From contig CAJXKA010000001.1 in the NCBI GenBank assembly GCA_913055655.1, positions 1,364,842 to 1,428,841 of the forward strand: a DNA stretch of 64,000 bases. The letters run 5' to 3'. The position numbers and the translations under genes were made by a program. The DNA comes from an uncultured Oceanospirillales bacterium (GTDB lineage: Bacteria; Pseudomonadota; Gammaproteobacteria; Xanthomonadales; SZUA-36). The notes under the pieces were generated by a model. That model was not told where the DNA came from, did not search any database, and saw nothing but the letters and a program-made list of their open reading frames with translations. This document shows, piece after piece, positions 17,091 to 26,146 of this stretch (positions are counted from its first letter, which is position 1; each line of letters opens with the position of its first letter).

Positions 17091-19655
17091 TCAGCGGTCT
17101 TCGTCGCTGGGGCGCGGCGCCGCGTCACGCAGCGCGGCAAAACCACCCAGCGCATCGACATCGGCGAGCATGCCCTCACAGGCGTGCGCACCCAGTGCCC
17201 GGTACGCCTCGAACTGTGCCTCGGTGAAAAACTGGTCCGAAGTCGGTTCGTGCGGGAACAGCGGGTGTTCTTCCCGGTAGGACCGGACATATTCCGGTTC
17301 GTCGCCGATGAATGACAGCTTGATATACAGCAACTGGCCTTCACTGCCGTCGGCATAGCGAATCCGCCCCAGCGCCCAGTGGCTTTCGCTGAGCCCGTCC
17401 TGGCCCTTTCGCAGCGGGTCCAGGTCGATGTCGATATCGACACCCATGTCGATGCGCGCGAAACGCATCAGCGTGGTCAGGCCACCAAACTGCATGTTCG
17501 GGTCACACTCGCCGTCAATGGCGAGCACGAACTTGCAGCGCCGCTTGAGCAACTGGTAAATGGCCAGGTTCTCGATGTGCCCACCGTCCGAAATGTTCAC
17601 GTGGGTGCCCTTCTCGTCCAGGCGTCCCAGGGCTTCCTTCCAGATCAGCGTGGGCTTGGCGCCACCCAGGCGGAACCGCTTGAACAGGAAATCACGGTTC
17701 ACCGCGGACGGATTGGGCGACCAGTAACCCAGGCGGATGTTCAGCAGGGTCATGATGAAGACCAGCGCCCGGTTGGTCGTCGTGCCCATGTTGGGCGCCG
17801 CGGCAGCCCCCGAAATCGCCATCGCGGTGGCCAGGTCAAGGTGGCGATCATATTTTTCCATGTCACGGGTCGCCGCCCACCCCGTTCGCGCACCGCCGCA
17901 GTAGTTACGGCTGAACGTGAAGAAGTCGCAGGCGCGACCACGCAGGTCCGGCGCGGTGCTCCCCTGCAGGTTCAGCGCCACGTTGACCAGGTGAAACGGC
18001 GCCGCCGTCCCGGGGCCATTCAGCTCCGACAGCTTGAGGTCATCCAGGGGGTCCGCTTCACCCTCCTCCGTCACCCGGAACAGGAATGCCTTGCTCAGGC
18101 GATCACGGTAAAACCCGTGCGGCGAGGTAATGTTGATGTCCAGCAGGAACCGGTTGATCAGCAGCAGGGCAATGAATATCGCGACGAACCAGAAATCCTC
18201 CTTGCCGTCGAAGAGATGCAGCAGGGGCCCCTCGATGCGCAGGCTGGCCGCAGAAGTACGGCTGAAATAGACACAGTGTTCCAGCGCCATCGGCGAGTGC
18301 CTCGCCGCCTTGTTCGCATAAGGTGGGCAGGATGCGATCTTGCCGGGGTCCATGTTAATCACCCAGACCCGGTTGTCCTCGCGCCAGCTGGCCGGCGCCC
18401 GGTCACACGGACCCGACTGGCACACCGCCCGCGCACTGGGCCCGAGCGGCAGTCCCCGGCCTGCCAGCGCATTCCGTAACTCGACCACGTTGGACGGCCC
18501 CGACTCCTGCCGGAACAGCAGGTGCAGGACACTGTCGTTACTGTCCAGCGGGTCGCCGTGATCGCCATGCGCGTCACCCCCGGCCAGGCAGGGCTCGGTG
18601 CAGGCGACGGCGGCATTCAGCCCTTTCGCCGATGAAGCCGGCAGGAACGGCGAGTCGATCTGCCACAGGCACAGGCCGAGGAAGATCAGGTAGACGATCA
18701 CGGGCCCGACCAGGCCGACGATCCAGAGCAGGACCTTGCCGAAAATCCGGCCGACATTCTCACTCGCCTTGCCCGCGAGCATGAACAGGATCATGACGCC
18801 CACGACCACGGCCATGAAGGTCCAGACCTCGTCCGGTGGCAGGTGCGTGAACCACCAGATGAACTGGTCCGTGCTGTGCTCGATGGCCAGGCGGGTCACG
18901 TGCAACACCGGGATGGCGAACAGCACGATCACGGCCAGCAGCAACGGCACCGTCAGCAGCAATTCGTAACCGTTTCGGCGATTCCAGTCGAATGCCCCTC
19001 CCAGCAGGCGAATCAGGAACGGGAACGCCAGCGCCAGCGCCACGAAAACGCCGATCAGCGGCGGCACCAGTCGTGGCAAGGTATCCCAGTTGGGTCCCAG
19101 TTCGTAGGCGACTTCCGCCAGGAACACCGCCGCCATGATGAACGGCAGGAACACGAACAGGTTCAGCAAGACGCCGCGCAGCATGAGGTTCGGCAGCCGC
19201 AACAATGGCAGCAGCCCGGCCGGGTCCAGGTAGTTGGCGAAATTCCGCAGGTGGGTCATCGCCGGGGGTTCGGCAGATTTGCTGACGTATCGCAGGGGAA
19301 ACTGCTCGCCGTCCGGCCGGTTCTTCGGGTCATTCAACAGCGCGCTGAGGCATGACCCTGTATAGCCACCCCCAGACACCGTGGACAGGTAGTCGACCTG
19401 CTTGAGCAGGCCGTTTCGCGCCAGGCCCTGTACGACGCCCAGTGCGAACGTCGCGGAACGAATACCACCGCCCGAGATCGCCAGCCCCACCAGGCCTTTG
19501 TCGGCATCCGGCGCGCCTTCCAGTTCATGCTCCGGCAACCCCAATTCGCGGCGGCGTTCGCGGATCACGTCCAGTTCCGAGGCGAAGACGTCGGACTCGA
19601 ATTCCGGCGTTTTGTTTTTGTCTTTCCTGTCAGTACCGTCGGAAGTTCGATTCAA
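17091..19655 (-). CDS. Large transmembrane patatin-like phospholipase
   Basis: The 854-residue protein has an N-terminal patatin half-site: oxyanion loop SGGGIRS (61-67) and nucleophile Ser94 in STVSGGGYTG. Several transmembrane helices follow (about 155-340, and one near 490-510). The catalytic dyad is completed late by Asp690 in ISDGGHIENL. Patatins hydrolyse acyl chains from membrane lipids. This membrane-spliced architecture is a known large bacterial subgroup with unassigned function. It starts 12 bases after the stop of the upstream TonB-receptor gene on the same strand, and its 3' end converges with the catalase-like gene with a 20-base gap. It may supply fatty acids to the neighbouring heme proteins. 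Confidence 0.85.
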   Translation of the reverse strand: MNRTSDGTDRKDKNKTPEFESDVFASELDVIRERRRELGLPEHELEGAPDADKGLVGLAISGGGIRSATFALGVVQGLARNGLLKQVDYLSTVSGGGYTGSCLSALLNDPKNRPDGEQFPLRYVSKSAEPPAMTHLRNFANYLDPAGLLPLLRLPNLMLRGVLLNLFVFLPFIMAAVFLAEVAYELGPNWDTLPRLVPPLIGVFVALALAFPFLIRLLGGAFDWNRRNGYELLLTVPLLLAVIVLFAIPVLHVTRLAIEHSTDQFIWWFTHLPPDEVWTFMAVVVGVMILFMLAGKASENVGRIFGKVLLWIVGLVGPVIVYLIFLGLCLWQIDSPFLPASSAKGLNAAVACTEPCLAGGDAHGDHGDPLDSNDSVLHLLFRQESGPSNVVELRNALAGRGLPLGPSARAVCQSGPCDRAPASWREDNRVWVINMDPGKIASCPPYANKAARHSPMALEHCVYFSRTSAASLRIEGPLLHLFDGKEDFWFVAIFIALLLINRFLLDINITSPHGFYRDRLSKAFLFRVTEEGEADPLDDLKLSELNGPGTAAPFHLVNVALNLQGSTAPDLRGRACDFFTFSRNYCGGARTGWAATRDMEKYDRHLDLATAMAISGAAAAPNMGTTTNRALVFIMTLLNIRLGYWSPNPSAVNRDFLFKRFRLGGAKPTLIWKEALGRLDEKGTHVNISDGGHIENLAIYQLLKRRCKFVLAIDGECDPNMQFGGLTTLMRFARIDMGVDIDIDLDPLRKGQDGLSESHWALGRIRYADGSEGQLLYIKLSFIGDEPEYVRSYREEHPLFPHEPTSDQFFTEAQFEAYRALGAHACEGMLADVDALGGFAALRDAAPRPSDEDR

Positions 19656-19667
19656 GGGTCTGGCTCC

Positions 19668-21950
19668 TCAGTAGCCGTAGCGAAGTTGCAATGCGATCGT
19701 GCGGGGTCGGTCCGTGGTCGAATAGTGCGCGCCGGCCAGCAACGGCACGTCGCTGCCATGGTTGCGGGTCAGTTCATCGCCCAGGTTTCGCCCCAGAAGG
19801 GCGATGGTCCACTGCCCCGACGCCGACACCCAACCCACGCGTGCATCGAACTTCTGGTAAGACGGCTGGTATTCATGCCGGTCAAGGTCCTGGTCGATGT
19901 AATACCCGTCGCTGTGATCGATGCCGGCGCCGGCGAACAGCTCATGGCCGCCGGACAGCGTGCGGGACCAGCTGAGCGACAGCCGCCCCGAGTTCCCCGG
20001 CGCATACTGCGTGGTGCGCCCGGACAGGTCCTGGGTGCAGGCCGGGCCCAGGCCACTTTCGATCGTTTGCGCGATGGTGCAGGCCGCGTCGGTAAACCTG
20101 TCGTAGGTGGAATCCAGGTAGGCCCAGGACCCTTCCAGCGTCAGGGTTTCGGACAGGCGCCAGCCGGCCTCAACCTCCAGGCCGTACGAGGTGGCGCGGG
20201 CGGCGTTGCCGACGATGAAATTCACGCCCTCGAAGGTGGACACCTGCAGGTCGTCGAACTCGGTCAGGAACACGGCCGCGTCCAGCCGCGCGACGCCGCC
20301 GTCCGGACGCCACTTGGCGCCCAGTTCAAACGTCGTCGACACTTCGTTCTCGAACTCGAAATTGTCGACGTTGCCGGTCACCTCGGCCTCGTTGAACCCG
20401 CCTGCCTTGAAACCGCGTGCCGCGGAGCCGTACAGGCCGATGGTTTCGCCGGCATCGTACTGCACGCTCAAAGACGGGCTCCAATTGCCCTCGCTGCGGG
20501 TGACATCAAACTGGTGCGCGACGCCAAACCCGGCGCCGCCGTACCAGGCGTCCAGGACCGGGTTTGCGATCATGGTCTGGAAATCCGTGAACCAGAGTGA
20601 CTGGGCCGCCGACTTACTTTCGTGGGTGTAGCGCAGGCCCAGGTTGAGGCGCCAGCGGTCGGCCGCCTGCCAGGTGGCCTGGCCGAACAATGCCCAGGAC
20701 GTCGAATCCTGGTCGAACGCCGTATTCCGTGTCGCCGGTGGTAACGGCACACCGAGCACCGCCAGGTCGGCGTCAAGCGCCTTGCGATTATCCAGGTCGG
20801 CAGTCTCGAAATAGACACCCGCCACGTAGTCCACGGCCGTCCCGGTGGCCGACGCCAGGCGGAACTCCTGGCTGAACTGGCCAAAGTCCTGGGGCTCATG
20901 CTGCAGCAGGTTGGGAACGGGGCTGAAATCAACGTCCAGCTGGTCGACGTAGTCATAGCTCATCCAGCCGGTGACGCTGGTGAGCGTGAAATCGCGCCAG
21001 TCGCGGTTGTAGGTCAGCGCGGCGTTCAGGGACTCGGTATCGGAATGGTCCGGACCCAGGCCGCCGACTGACTTGCGCAGGTCGAACGTGTCTTCGAATG
21101 CCGGGTCCCAGGCGCGGTACAGGGGCAGCCAGGGGCCGGCCTCGGTGACCTGCGTCGTCCGCCCGTCAACTTCGTAGCGACTGTGTTCCAGCTTGAACGT
21201 CAGGTCGCTGTCGTCACCCGGCGACCAGCGCAGGACGCCGCGGATGACATGCTCATCCACCCCGGCCTCGTCGCGACCCGGCACGCTGTTGAACATCCAG
21301 CCGTCCATCCGGCCGACGCGCACCGCCACCCGCCCGGCCAGCGTCGGTGTGAGCGGGCCCGTCACCACGGCATTGAACAATCGCTCACCATGCGCTTCGT
21401 CGAGCATGCCGGAAACATGCCCGCCAAACTCGTCTTCGGGCTGGGCGGTGGTGATATTGATGGCGCCGGCGATGGTGTTCTTGCCGAACAGCGTGCCCTG
21501 CGGGCCGCGCAGCAGCTCGACCCGCTCGACATCCAGGAAAGCCGCCCGGTACTGCCGGCCGCGACTGGCGTAAACGCCATCGATGTACATGCCCACCGAC
21601 TGCTCGAAGCCCTGGTTGATGCCGGAGCCCAGCCCGCGGACGAACACCAGCGTCGAGATGGCGGCCTCGGTGACGGTAAAACCCGGGACCCGGGCGGAGA
21701 GGTCTTCAAGCTCGAGAATACCGGCGTCTTCGATGGACGCGCCTTCAAGCACGGCCAGCGAAATGGGCACATCGCTCAGGCCCTGCTCGCGCTTCTGCGC
21801 GGTGACGATAATTTCTTCGAGGACCGGCTGATACTGGGTCGTTTCACCGGAATCGGGGCTGGAGGACTGGGCCGATGCCGCTGCAACGCCGATCGACCAC
21901 GCTAGCGCACCCAGCATGGATACGGTGGTCAAACGAATCGCGGTGCCCAT
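19668..21950 (-). CDS. TonB-dependent outer-membrane receptor
   Basis: The 760-residue protein has a signal peptide ending ASAQS and a TonB-box-like EEIIVTAQKREQGLSDVPIS. The plug domain (about 50-165) carries FVRGLG, VGMYIDGVYASRG and [23 protein letters not shown], and a 22-strand barrel ends LQLRYGY, with the terminal aromatic. It belongs to the large Proteobacteria family resembling iron-complex receptors and often used for diverse nutrients. It is co-directional with the patatin gene 12 bases downstream. The ligand is unknown; a lipid or lipid-derived substrate is a guess from context. Confidence 0.9.
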   Translation of the reverse strand: MGTAIRLTTVSMLGALAWSIGVAAASAQSSSPDSGETTQYQPVLEEIIVTAQKREQGLSDVPISLAVLEGASIEDAGILELEDLSARVPGFTVTEAAISTLVFVRGLGSGINQGFEQSVGMYIDGVYASRGRQYRAAFLDVERVELLRGPQGTLFGKNTIAGAINITTAQPEDEFGGHVSGMLDEAHGERLFNAVVTGPLTPTLAGRVAVRVGRMDGWMFNSVPGRDEAGVDEHVIRGVLRWSPGDDSDLTFKLEHSRYEVDGRTTQVTEAGPWLPLYRAWDPAFEDTFDLRKSVGGLGPDHSDTESLNAALTYNRDWRDFTLTSVTGWMSYDYVDQLDVDFSPVPNLLQHEPQDFGQFSQEFRLASATGTAVDYVAGVYFETADLDNRKALDADLAVLGVPLPPATRNTAFDQDSTSWALFGQATWQAADRWRLNLGLRYTHESKSAAQSLWFTDFQTMIANPVLDAWYGGAGFGVAHQFDVTRSEGNWSPSLSVQYDAGETIGLYGSAARGFKAGGFNEAEVTGNVDNFEFENEVSTTFELGAKWRPDGGVARLDAAVFLTEFDDLQVSTFEGVNFIVGNAARATSYGLEVEAGWRLSETLTLEGSWAYLDSTYDRFTDAACTIAQTIESGLGPACTQDLSGRTTQYAPGNSGRLSLSWSRTLSGGHELFAGAGIDHSDGYYIDQDLDRHEYQPSYQKFDARVGWVSASGQWTIALLGRNLGDELTRNHGSDVPLLAGAHYSTTDRPRTIALQLRYGY

Positions 21951-22027
21951 TATTGTGTTTTCCCGGGTTGGCCTAATGTTCCCGGCCGCTGTTCCCCGTC
22001 GGCCATGCCTAGCATATCACGCGCCAA

Positions 22028-22957
22028 TCAGGTGGCGGCAGGCTCCACGACACGTACCGGCTTGCGAAACGTCCGGCAGGTCTCACCCTTCATTTTCCAG
22101 GCCGCTTTCCAGGCCATCCCGGTCATGTAGCTGATTTCGTCGACACGCGCCCGGCAGGCCGCCTGGATGGTCTCGACGTTCAGCAGCTTGCCCAGGTTCT
22201 TGATGTCGTTGTTGCTGGAGGCATATAACGCGATCCAGTGGCCTGCGGCGTGGGCGGACATCGAGCAGGCCTGTGGCACACCGTCGACCGCGATCGTCAG
22301 GGTCCGCAGCCAGCCGCTTTCGCGCAGGTCGTGGATCACCCGCTTCAGTTCGGCCTGCCCGGCGGGGGCGGCGTAATCGGATTCCGCGCCGAAATTGCGA
22401 TTGACCAGGGCGATGAACAGGTCGCTCTCGTCGTCCTCGCTCCAGCGCATTTCCAGGTTCTTTTCCTGCACCTTGCGCAGGTCGTAGAGGAAGCCCTTGC
22501 GTTTCTCCGACGAAAACGTCTGGATGTGGTTGTAGAAATCGTTGCCGAACTCGGCCGGCACCAGGTAGTAGCGCTGGTCGACCTCGGCAAAATGCGGCGC
22601 CAGCGCCGGCGATGCCGCCAGCAGCTCATCGACGAAGCTGCCTTTCAGGTCGAACAGGTCGGTGCGGTCCGGGAAGGCCTCGCAGAACGCCGCGAACTGT
22701 GCGGGCTTGATCCACAACACCCGCGCGTCCGGGTAGCTGCCGCCAAACAGTTCATAGCTGTCGTCACGGCGGTCATGCACCAGCGGCACCAGGCCGTCAT
22801 CTTCGCCATCGGTGCTGTGCACCATGAAGTGAAACCCGTAATGGTCCTGGTCATGGAAGGCATACATCAGGTCCCAGTCGTCCCAGGCATGCCCGTGGGG
22901 CGAAAAGGCCGCCCACAGGGCCCGGCACGCGTCCTGCGATGTTTCGACACGGATCAC
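22028..22957 (-). CDS. GNAT-fold (CelD/FemAB-like) acyltransferase
   Basis: The 309-residue protein resembles the Acetyltransf_6 (CelD/BcsL, FemAB-related) group. The C-terminal GNAT core (about 165-285) has FSSEKRKGFLYDLRKVQEKNLEMRW, LFIALVNRNFG and VDGVPQACSMSAHAAGHWIALYASSNNDIKNLGKLLNVETI. Members transfer acyl or aminoacyl groups to sugars, lipids or peptides. Its start overlaps the stop of the ATP-grasp gene by four bases (ATGA, 22954-22957), implying joint synthesis and probably consecutive reactions. No signal peptide is seen. The acceptor is unknown. Confidence 0.68.
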   Translation of the reverse strand: MIRVETSQDACRALWAAFSPHGHAWDDWDLMYAFHDQDHYGFHFMVHSTDGEDDGLVPLVHDRRDDSYELFGGSYPDARVLWIKPAQFAAFCEAFPDRTDLFDLKGSFVDELLAASPALAPHFAEVDQRYYLVPAEFGNDFYNHIQTFSSEKRKGFLYDLRKVQEKNLEMRWSEDDESDLFIALVNRNFGAESDYAAPAGQAELKRVIHDLRESGWLRTLTIAVDGVPQACSMSAHAAGHWIALYASSNNDIKNLGKLLNVETIQAACRARVDEISYMTGMAWKAAWKMKGETCRTFRKPVRVVEPAAT

Positions 22958-24261
22958 TGTTCGCGCAAATAGCCCCAGCTGTGCAGCCGGTCGCTATCCT
23001 CGTACCAGCGGTCGCCGATGTCGACCCGGTAGTACATGTGCGGAATGATCAGGTTGCGCACACGCGCGTAGGCCTGTTTCTGCGCCTGTTTCATCGTCGC
23101 ACCGGTGCCCACCACCACCAGGATCACGCCCGAGTTGCCGGTGATGACCCACTCGTCGTTGACCAGCTTGACGTCCTCGAAATGGACACCCTCCCTGCCC
23201 CGCCGGAAATGGATCACGGTGTCTTTCGACTTCACGCGGAAGGTTTCTGGATCACTGAACGGGAATGGTGGGACGACGATGCGCACGCCCACCTGGAAAC
23301 CGCTCTTTGCACGGAAGCTCTTGCGCTCGCCACTGGCGATGCCCTGCAGGAATTCGCCGATGGGCGTGACCATGCCTTCCTGCTGGATGAAGATGGTCGG
23401 GTAGCCGAACCGCGCGGTGAACTCCAGCGGGTAGATGTTGTTGCCGCTGACAATGCAGTTCAGGTCGATGTAGCCGACATAGCCCTCCTCGGCCAGGCGC
23501 GGTTCAAGCTTTTTCAGCGTCTGGTTGAACATGCGGTTGGGCCCGGACCAGAACATGGCCGTGCCCATCTCGCCGGTCGACGGTCCCAGGTCGCCCGGGA
23601 ACAGCTTCTTGTGCTCGAAGTTGACGTTGATGGGGTAGATGAATTCCTTGCCGTTGAAGAAGGCGCCGACGGCGACTTCCACGCCGACCACGCGCTTTTG
23701 CAGCTGGAACGACGGAATCTTCTCGGACCAGGCCTGCTGGTAATCCTCGAGCACCTGCAGCACGTCCGAGCCGTCTTCTTCCTCGCCCACGAACAGCAGC
23801 CCTTTCAGGTTCTGGGCCTCGCCCGATGGCTTGATGACGTAACGCGCCGGGTTTTCACGTACGAAAGTGATGGCGTCCTCGAAGGCATTGAAATGCCGGT
23901 ACGGGATGATGGAGATGCCGTATTTTTTCAGTTCTTCCTGGCCGAATGAGCGGTCGTCTTCGAGCATGTCGGTGTAAGGCGTGCCGCCCACCACGTGCTT
24001 GCCCTGCTCGCGCAGTTTCTGCGCCTCGGTGCCCATGCCGAGCACATCGTCAAAGACAATCACATCGGCCCAGTCAACATGGTCACGCCAGTTCTCGACC
24101 ATCGGCACGAACCCTTCGCCGACGTCCTTGTCCACGGGGTTGGAGACCGCGTAGCGGACCTCGTGACCCTCGAGCATGACGCGCCAGACGACGTCGCCGA
24201 TGAGGGCGTCGTAGGAAACGAACAGGAATCGGTAATGCGGTTTGTTGGGTGTCGTGGGCAC
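22954..24261 (-). CDS. PurD-like ATP-grasp ligase of unknown substrate
   Basis: The 435-residue protein carries a glycinamide-ribonucleotide-synthetase-type ATP-grasp: RYVIKPSGEAQNLKGLLFV, QKRVVGVEVAVGAFFNG, the triphosphate/metal region LFPGDLGPSTGEMG, and NNIYPLEFTARFGYP with the catalytic Glu. The N-terminal domain does not have the GGREHA start of true PurD (it begins RFLFVSYDALIGDVVWRVMLEGHEV), and the C-terminus also differs, so purine synthesis is unlikely. ATP-grasp enzymes join a carboxylate to an amine through an acyl phosphate. Coupling to a GNAT acyltransferase suggests a small-molecule or peptide tailoring pathway. Confidence 0.8.
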   Translation of the reverse strand: MPTTPNKPHYRFLFVSYDALIGDVVWRVMLEGHEVRYAVSNPVDKDVGEGFVPMVENWRDHVDWADVIVFDDVLGMGTEAQKLREQGKHVVGGTPYTDMLEDDRSFGQEELKKYGISIIPYRHFNAFEDAITFVRENPARYVIKPSGEAQNLKGLLFVGEEEDGSDVLQVLEDYQQAWSEKIPSFQLQKRVVGVEVAVGAFFNGKEFIYPINVNFEHKKLFPGDLGPSTGEMGTAMFWSGPNRMFNQTLKKLEPRLAEEGYVGYIDLNCIVSGNNIYPLEFTARFGYPTIFIQQEGMVTPIGEFLQGIASGERKSFRAKSGFQVGVRIVVPPFPFSDPETFRVKSKDTVIHFRRGREGVHFEDVKLVNDEWVITGNSGVILVVVGTGATMKQAQKQAYARVRNLIIPHMYYRVDIGDRWYEDSDRLHSWGYLREQ

Positions 24262-24329
24262 TTCAGAAGTTTTCCCTGGTCAGGCGAATCCCGACCGTTC
24301 GGTTGCCGATAATAGCCGGAAAGCGGCCT

Positions 24330-25616
24330 TCATGAACCCGGGTCGGGCAGAAATTTCTTACAGCCGGGCAGGTCCTCGATATCCAGCAGCCCGGTCGCTT
24401 CTTCGCCGCCGGCCCCGCGCACCGCGTCAACGAGCACCGCGTGATCGAGCGGTACGCCGGCGTCAAGCAGCCCGGCCAGTACGGTGTCGAGCCCGGCGCC
24501 ATCGCGCTCGTCACGTAACGACCGGTCAATGGCGGCGAGCAGCACCACCGCGCGGGCCGTGGTGGCCCCGCTGGATTGCCGGCCACAGAGCTTCCGGGCG
24601 GACCGGGCCCAGTCACGCTGGTCGTCCATGGCGCTCTGGTAACGCCGGGGGGTGATGGTGCCGGAGCGGCGCAGCAATTCCATGGCGTAGTATTCGGCCA
24701 GGCCTTCCACGATCCAGTCATAGCCCGGCGCGGCGTCGAGCCCCAGCGCGACATGCATGACTTCGTGCAACAGGGTGCTGGTGGCGTTGCCACTGATCAG
24801 CGGCCGCTCCGCGTGCAGGTAGAGTGAATTCGGTGCCGACAAAGCGCCGCGCCACATCGGCTGGTCGGCGCTGACGATAGTCATTCGCTGCGGCATGTCC
24901 GGCACCAGGCCCGCCAGTTCCGGCAGCGTCCAGTTCAGCAAGGCGAGCATGTCCATGCGGCGCACCGACAGGCCCTGTGGCGCCGCGATCACGACCCGGA
25001 CACCGGCAATCCGCTCCCGGCGAACCCCCAGGTCGCCCATCACCAGCCATCCAGTCGGCTGGGAAAAGCGTCGCCCGGGCCGATCGACCTTCGACCCTTC
25101 GTCATTGTTCGTGTAAGGCGTGACCACCGACCAGCCCGGTGGCGGCAGCACCCGGAACACCGTCCTGGATTCCGCGCCCTTGAGGGTCCGGGTGGCGGCG
25201 CGTGGAATGACGTCTTCGGCACGGAACAGCCCCCAGTCGTCATCGAGCCAGGCGTCGTACTCGCCGGCGTCGCGTTCGTGCAGCACCGGTACGCGCCACG
25301 ATAACTCGCCACCCTCCGGCGGCGGCAGCCAGGTCACCCGGCCGGTGTCGACGCGCAGTTCGCCGTCACCCTGGATATTCTCCAGGCGGCCTTCATCGAA
25401 TTGCATTTCCCGCAGGAAATCGTCCGCCTGCTCAAGCCTAAGCCGGACGGATGCCATGCCGGCCGCGGGCTCCACGCTGACCCGGTAATCCAGGTCGTAC
25501 ACCCGCGATGGGTGGTCATCGGCATGCAACAGCGCCGGGGGCAGGCACAGCAACAAGGCCGCGGCGGCGACGAAACGACCCCTTGGGCGAGTCTCGCCCT
25601 TCCCTGGCAGGTCCAT
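24330..25616 (-). CDS. Secreted HEVMH zinc metalloprotease-like protein
   Basis: The 428-residue protein has a signal peptide (about 14-32, LLLCLPPALLHA-DD), a beta-rich N-terminal half and a gluzincin-like core: HEVMHVALG with a downstream Glu in WIVEGLAEYYAMELLRR, near residues 282-310. This HExxH...E spacing is that of M1/M61-type peptidases, although the rest is divergent. It presumably acts in the periplasm. Its ATG shares one base with the stop of the upstream DUF4920 gene (TGATG at 25614-25618), so it is translationally coupled to it. Actual peptidase activity and substrate are unproven. Confidence 0.78.
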   Translation of the reverse strand: MDLPGKGETRPRGRFVAAAALLLCLPPALLHADDHPSRVYDLDYRVSVEPAAGMASVRLRLEQADDFLREMQFDEGRLENIQGDGELRVDTGRVTWLPPPEGGELSWRVPVLHERDAGEYDAWLDDDWGLFRAEDVIPRAATRTLKGAESRTVFRVLPPPGWSVVTPYTNNDEGSKVDRPGRRFSQPTGWLVMGDLGVRRERIAGVRVVIAAPQGLSVRRMDMLALLNWTLPELAGLVPDMPQRMTIVSADQPMWRGALSAPNSLYLHAERPLISGNATSTLLHEVMHVALGLDAAPGYDWIVEGLAEYYAMELLRRSGTITPRRYQSAMDDQRDWARSARKLCGRQSSGATTARAVVLLAAIDRSLRDERDGAGLDTVLAGLLDAGVPLDHAVLVDAVRGAGGEEATGLLDIEDLPGCKKFLPDPGS

Positions 25617-26146
25617 CAGCCGCGTTCGACCAGGACCGAGGTCGCTTCAATGACGTATTCAAACGCGTCGACCAGCGGCTTCGGCGCCACGCCCATGTCC
25701 TCCGCATAGTGATCGGCCTGTGCCTGGGAAATGGGGGTACGGGTCAGGGTGCCGACCAGGGTGGCGGTACGGCCGGCAATATCAGTGGGCACGAAGAAGC
25801 TGTAATCCGCGAAGGTTACGCGCACCACGATGTCGCCATCCCGGGCAATAAAGAAGCAGCCCTTTTTCTGGCACACCCGTTCGACGGGGGTGGTGACACG
25901 CACCTGGCCGGAGTTGGCTTCACCCAGCTGCGCGACGGCGGCGGCCGGGCTCACACCGGCTTGTTTATCCGGCATCGGCTCACCGAATACCTCGAAGCTG
26001 TCGGAAATTTCGACAGGCTCTGACAACCGGATCACCATCGACTCTGCGGCCACGACATGCGCCGTGCTGGTCAATCCGGCAAACAGGACCAGGAGGCCGG
26101 CGGCCCACCGACTCGTGGCTCGAACCCACATGCCGAACCTCATCAT
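25616..26146 (-). CDS. Secreted DUF4920-like protein
   Basis: The product is about 176 residues from ATG 26146 (or 175 from 26143), with a signal peptide (WAAGLLVLFAGLTSTAHVVAA). A small beta-domain follows that includes GQVRVTTPVERVCQKKGCFFIARDGDIVVRVTFADYSFFVPTDIAG, typical of DUF4920, with two cysteines spaced CQKKGC. The start overlaps the previous stop as ATGA and its stop overlaps the next start, so three genes form a tightly coupled unit. The DUF4920 function is unknown; it may bind metal or a redox partner through the cysteine pair. Confidence 0.75.
   Translation of the reverse strand: MMRFGMWVRATSRWAAGLLVLFAGLTSTAHVVAAESMVIRLSEPVEISDSFEVFGEPMPDKQAGVSPAAAVAQLGEANSGQVRVTTPVERVCQKKGCFFIARDGDIVVRVTFADYSFFVPTDIAGRTATLVGTLTRTPISQAQADHYAEDMGVAPKPLVDAFEYVIEATSVLVERG

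Noticed and set aside
22954..24261. Annotation as purine-biosynthetic PurD
   Set aside because: The N-terminal GGREHA-type signature is absent, no purine genes are near, and the partner is an acyltransferase.
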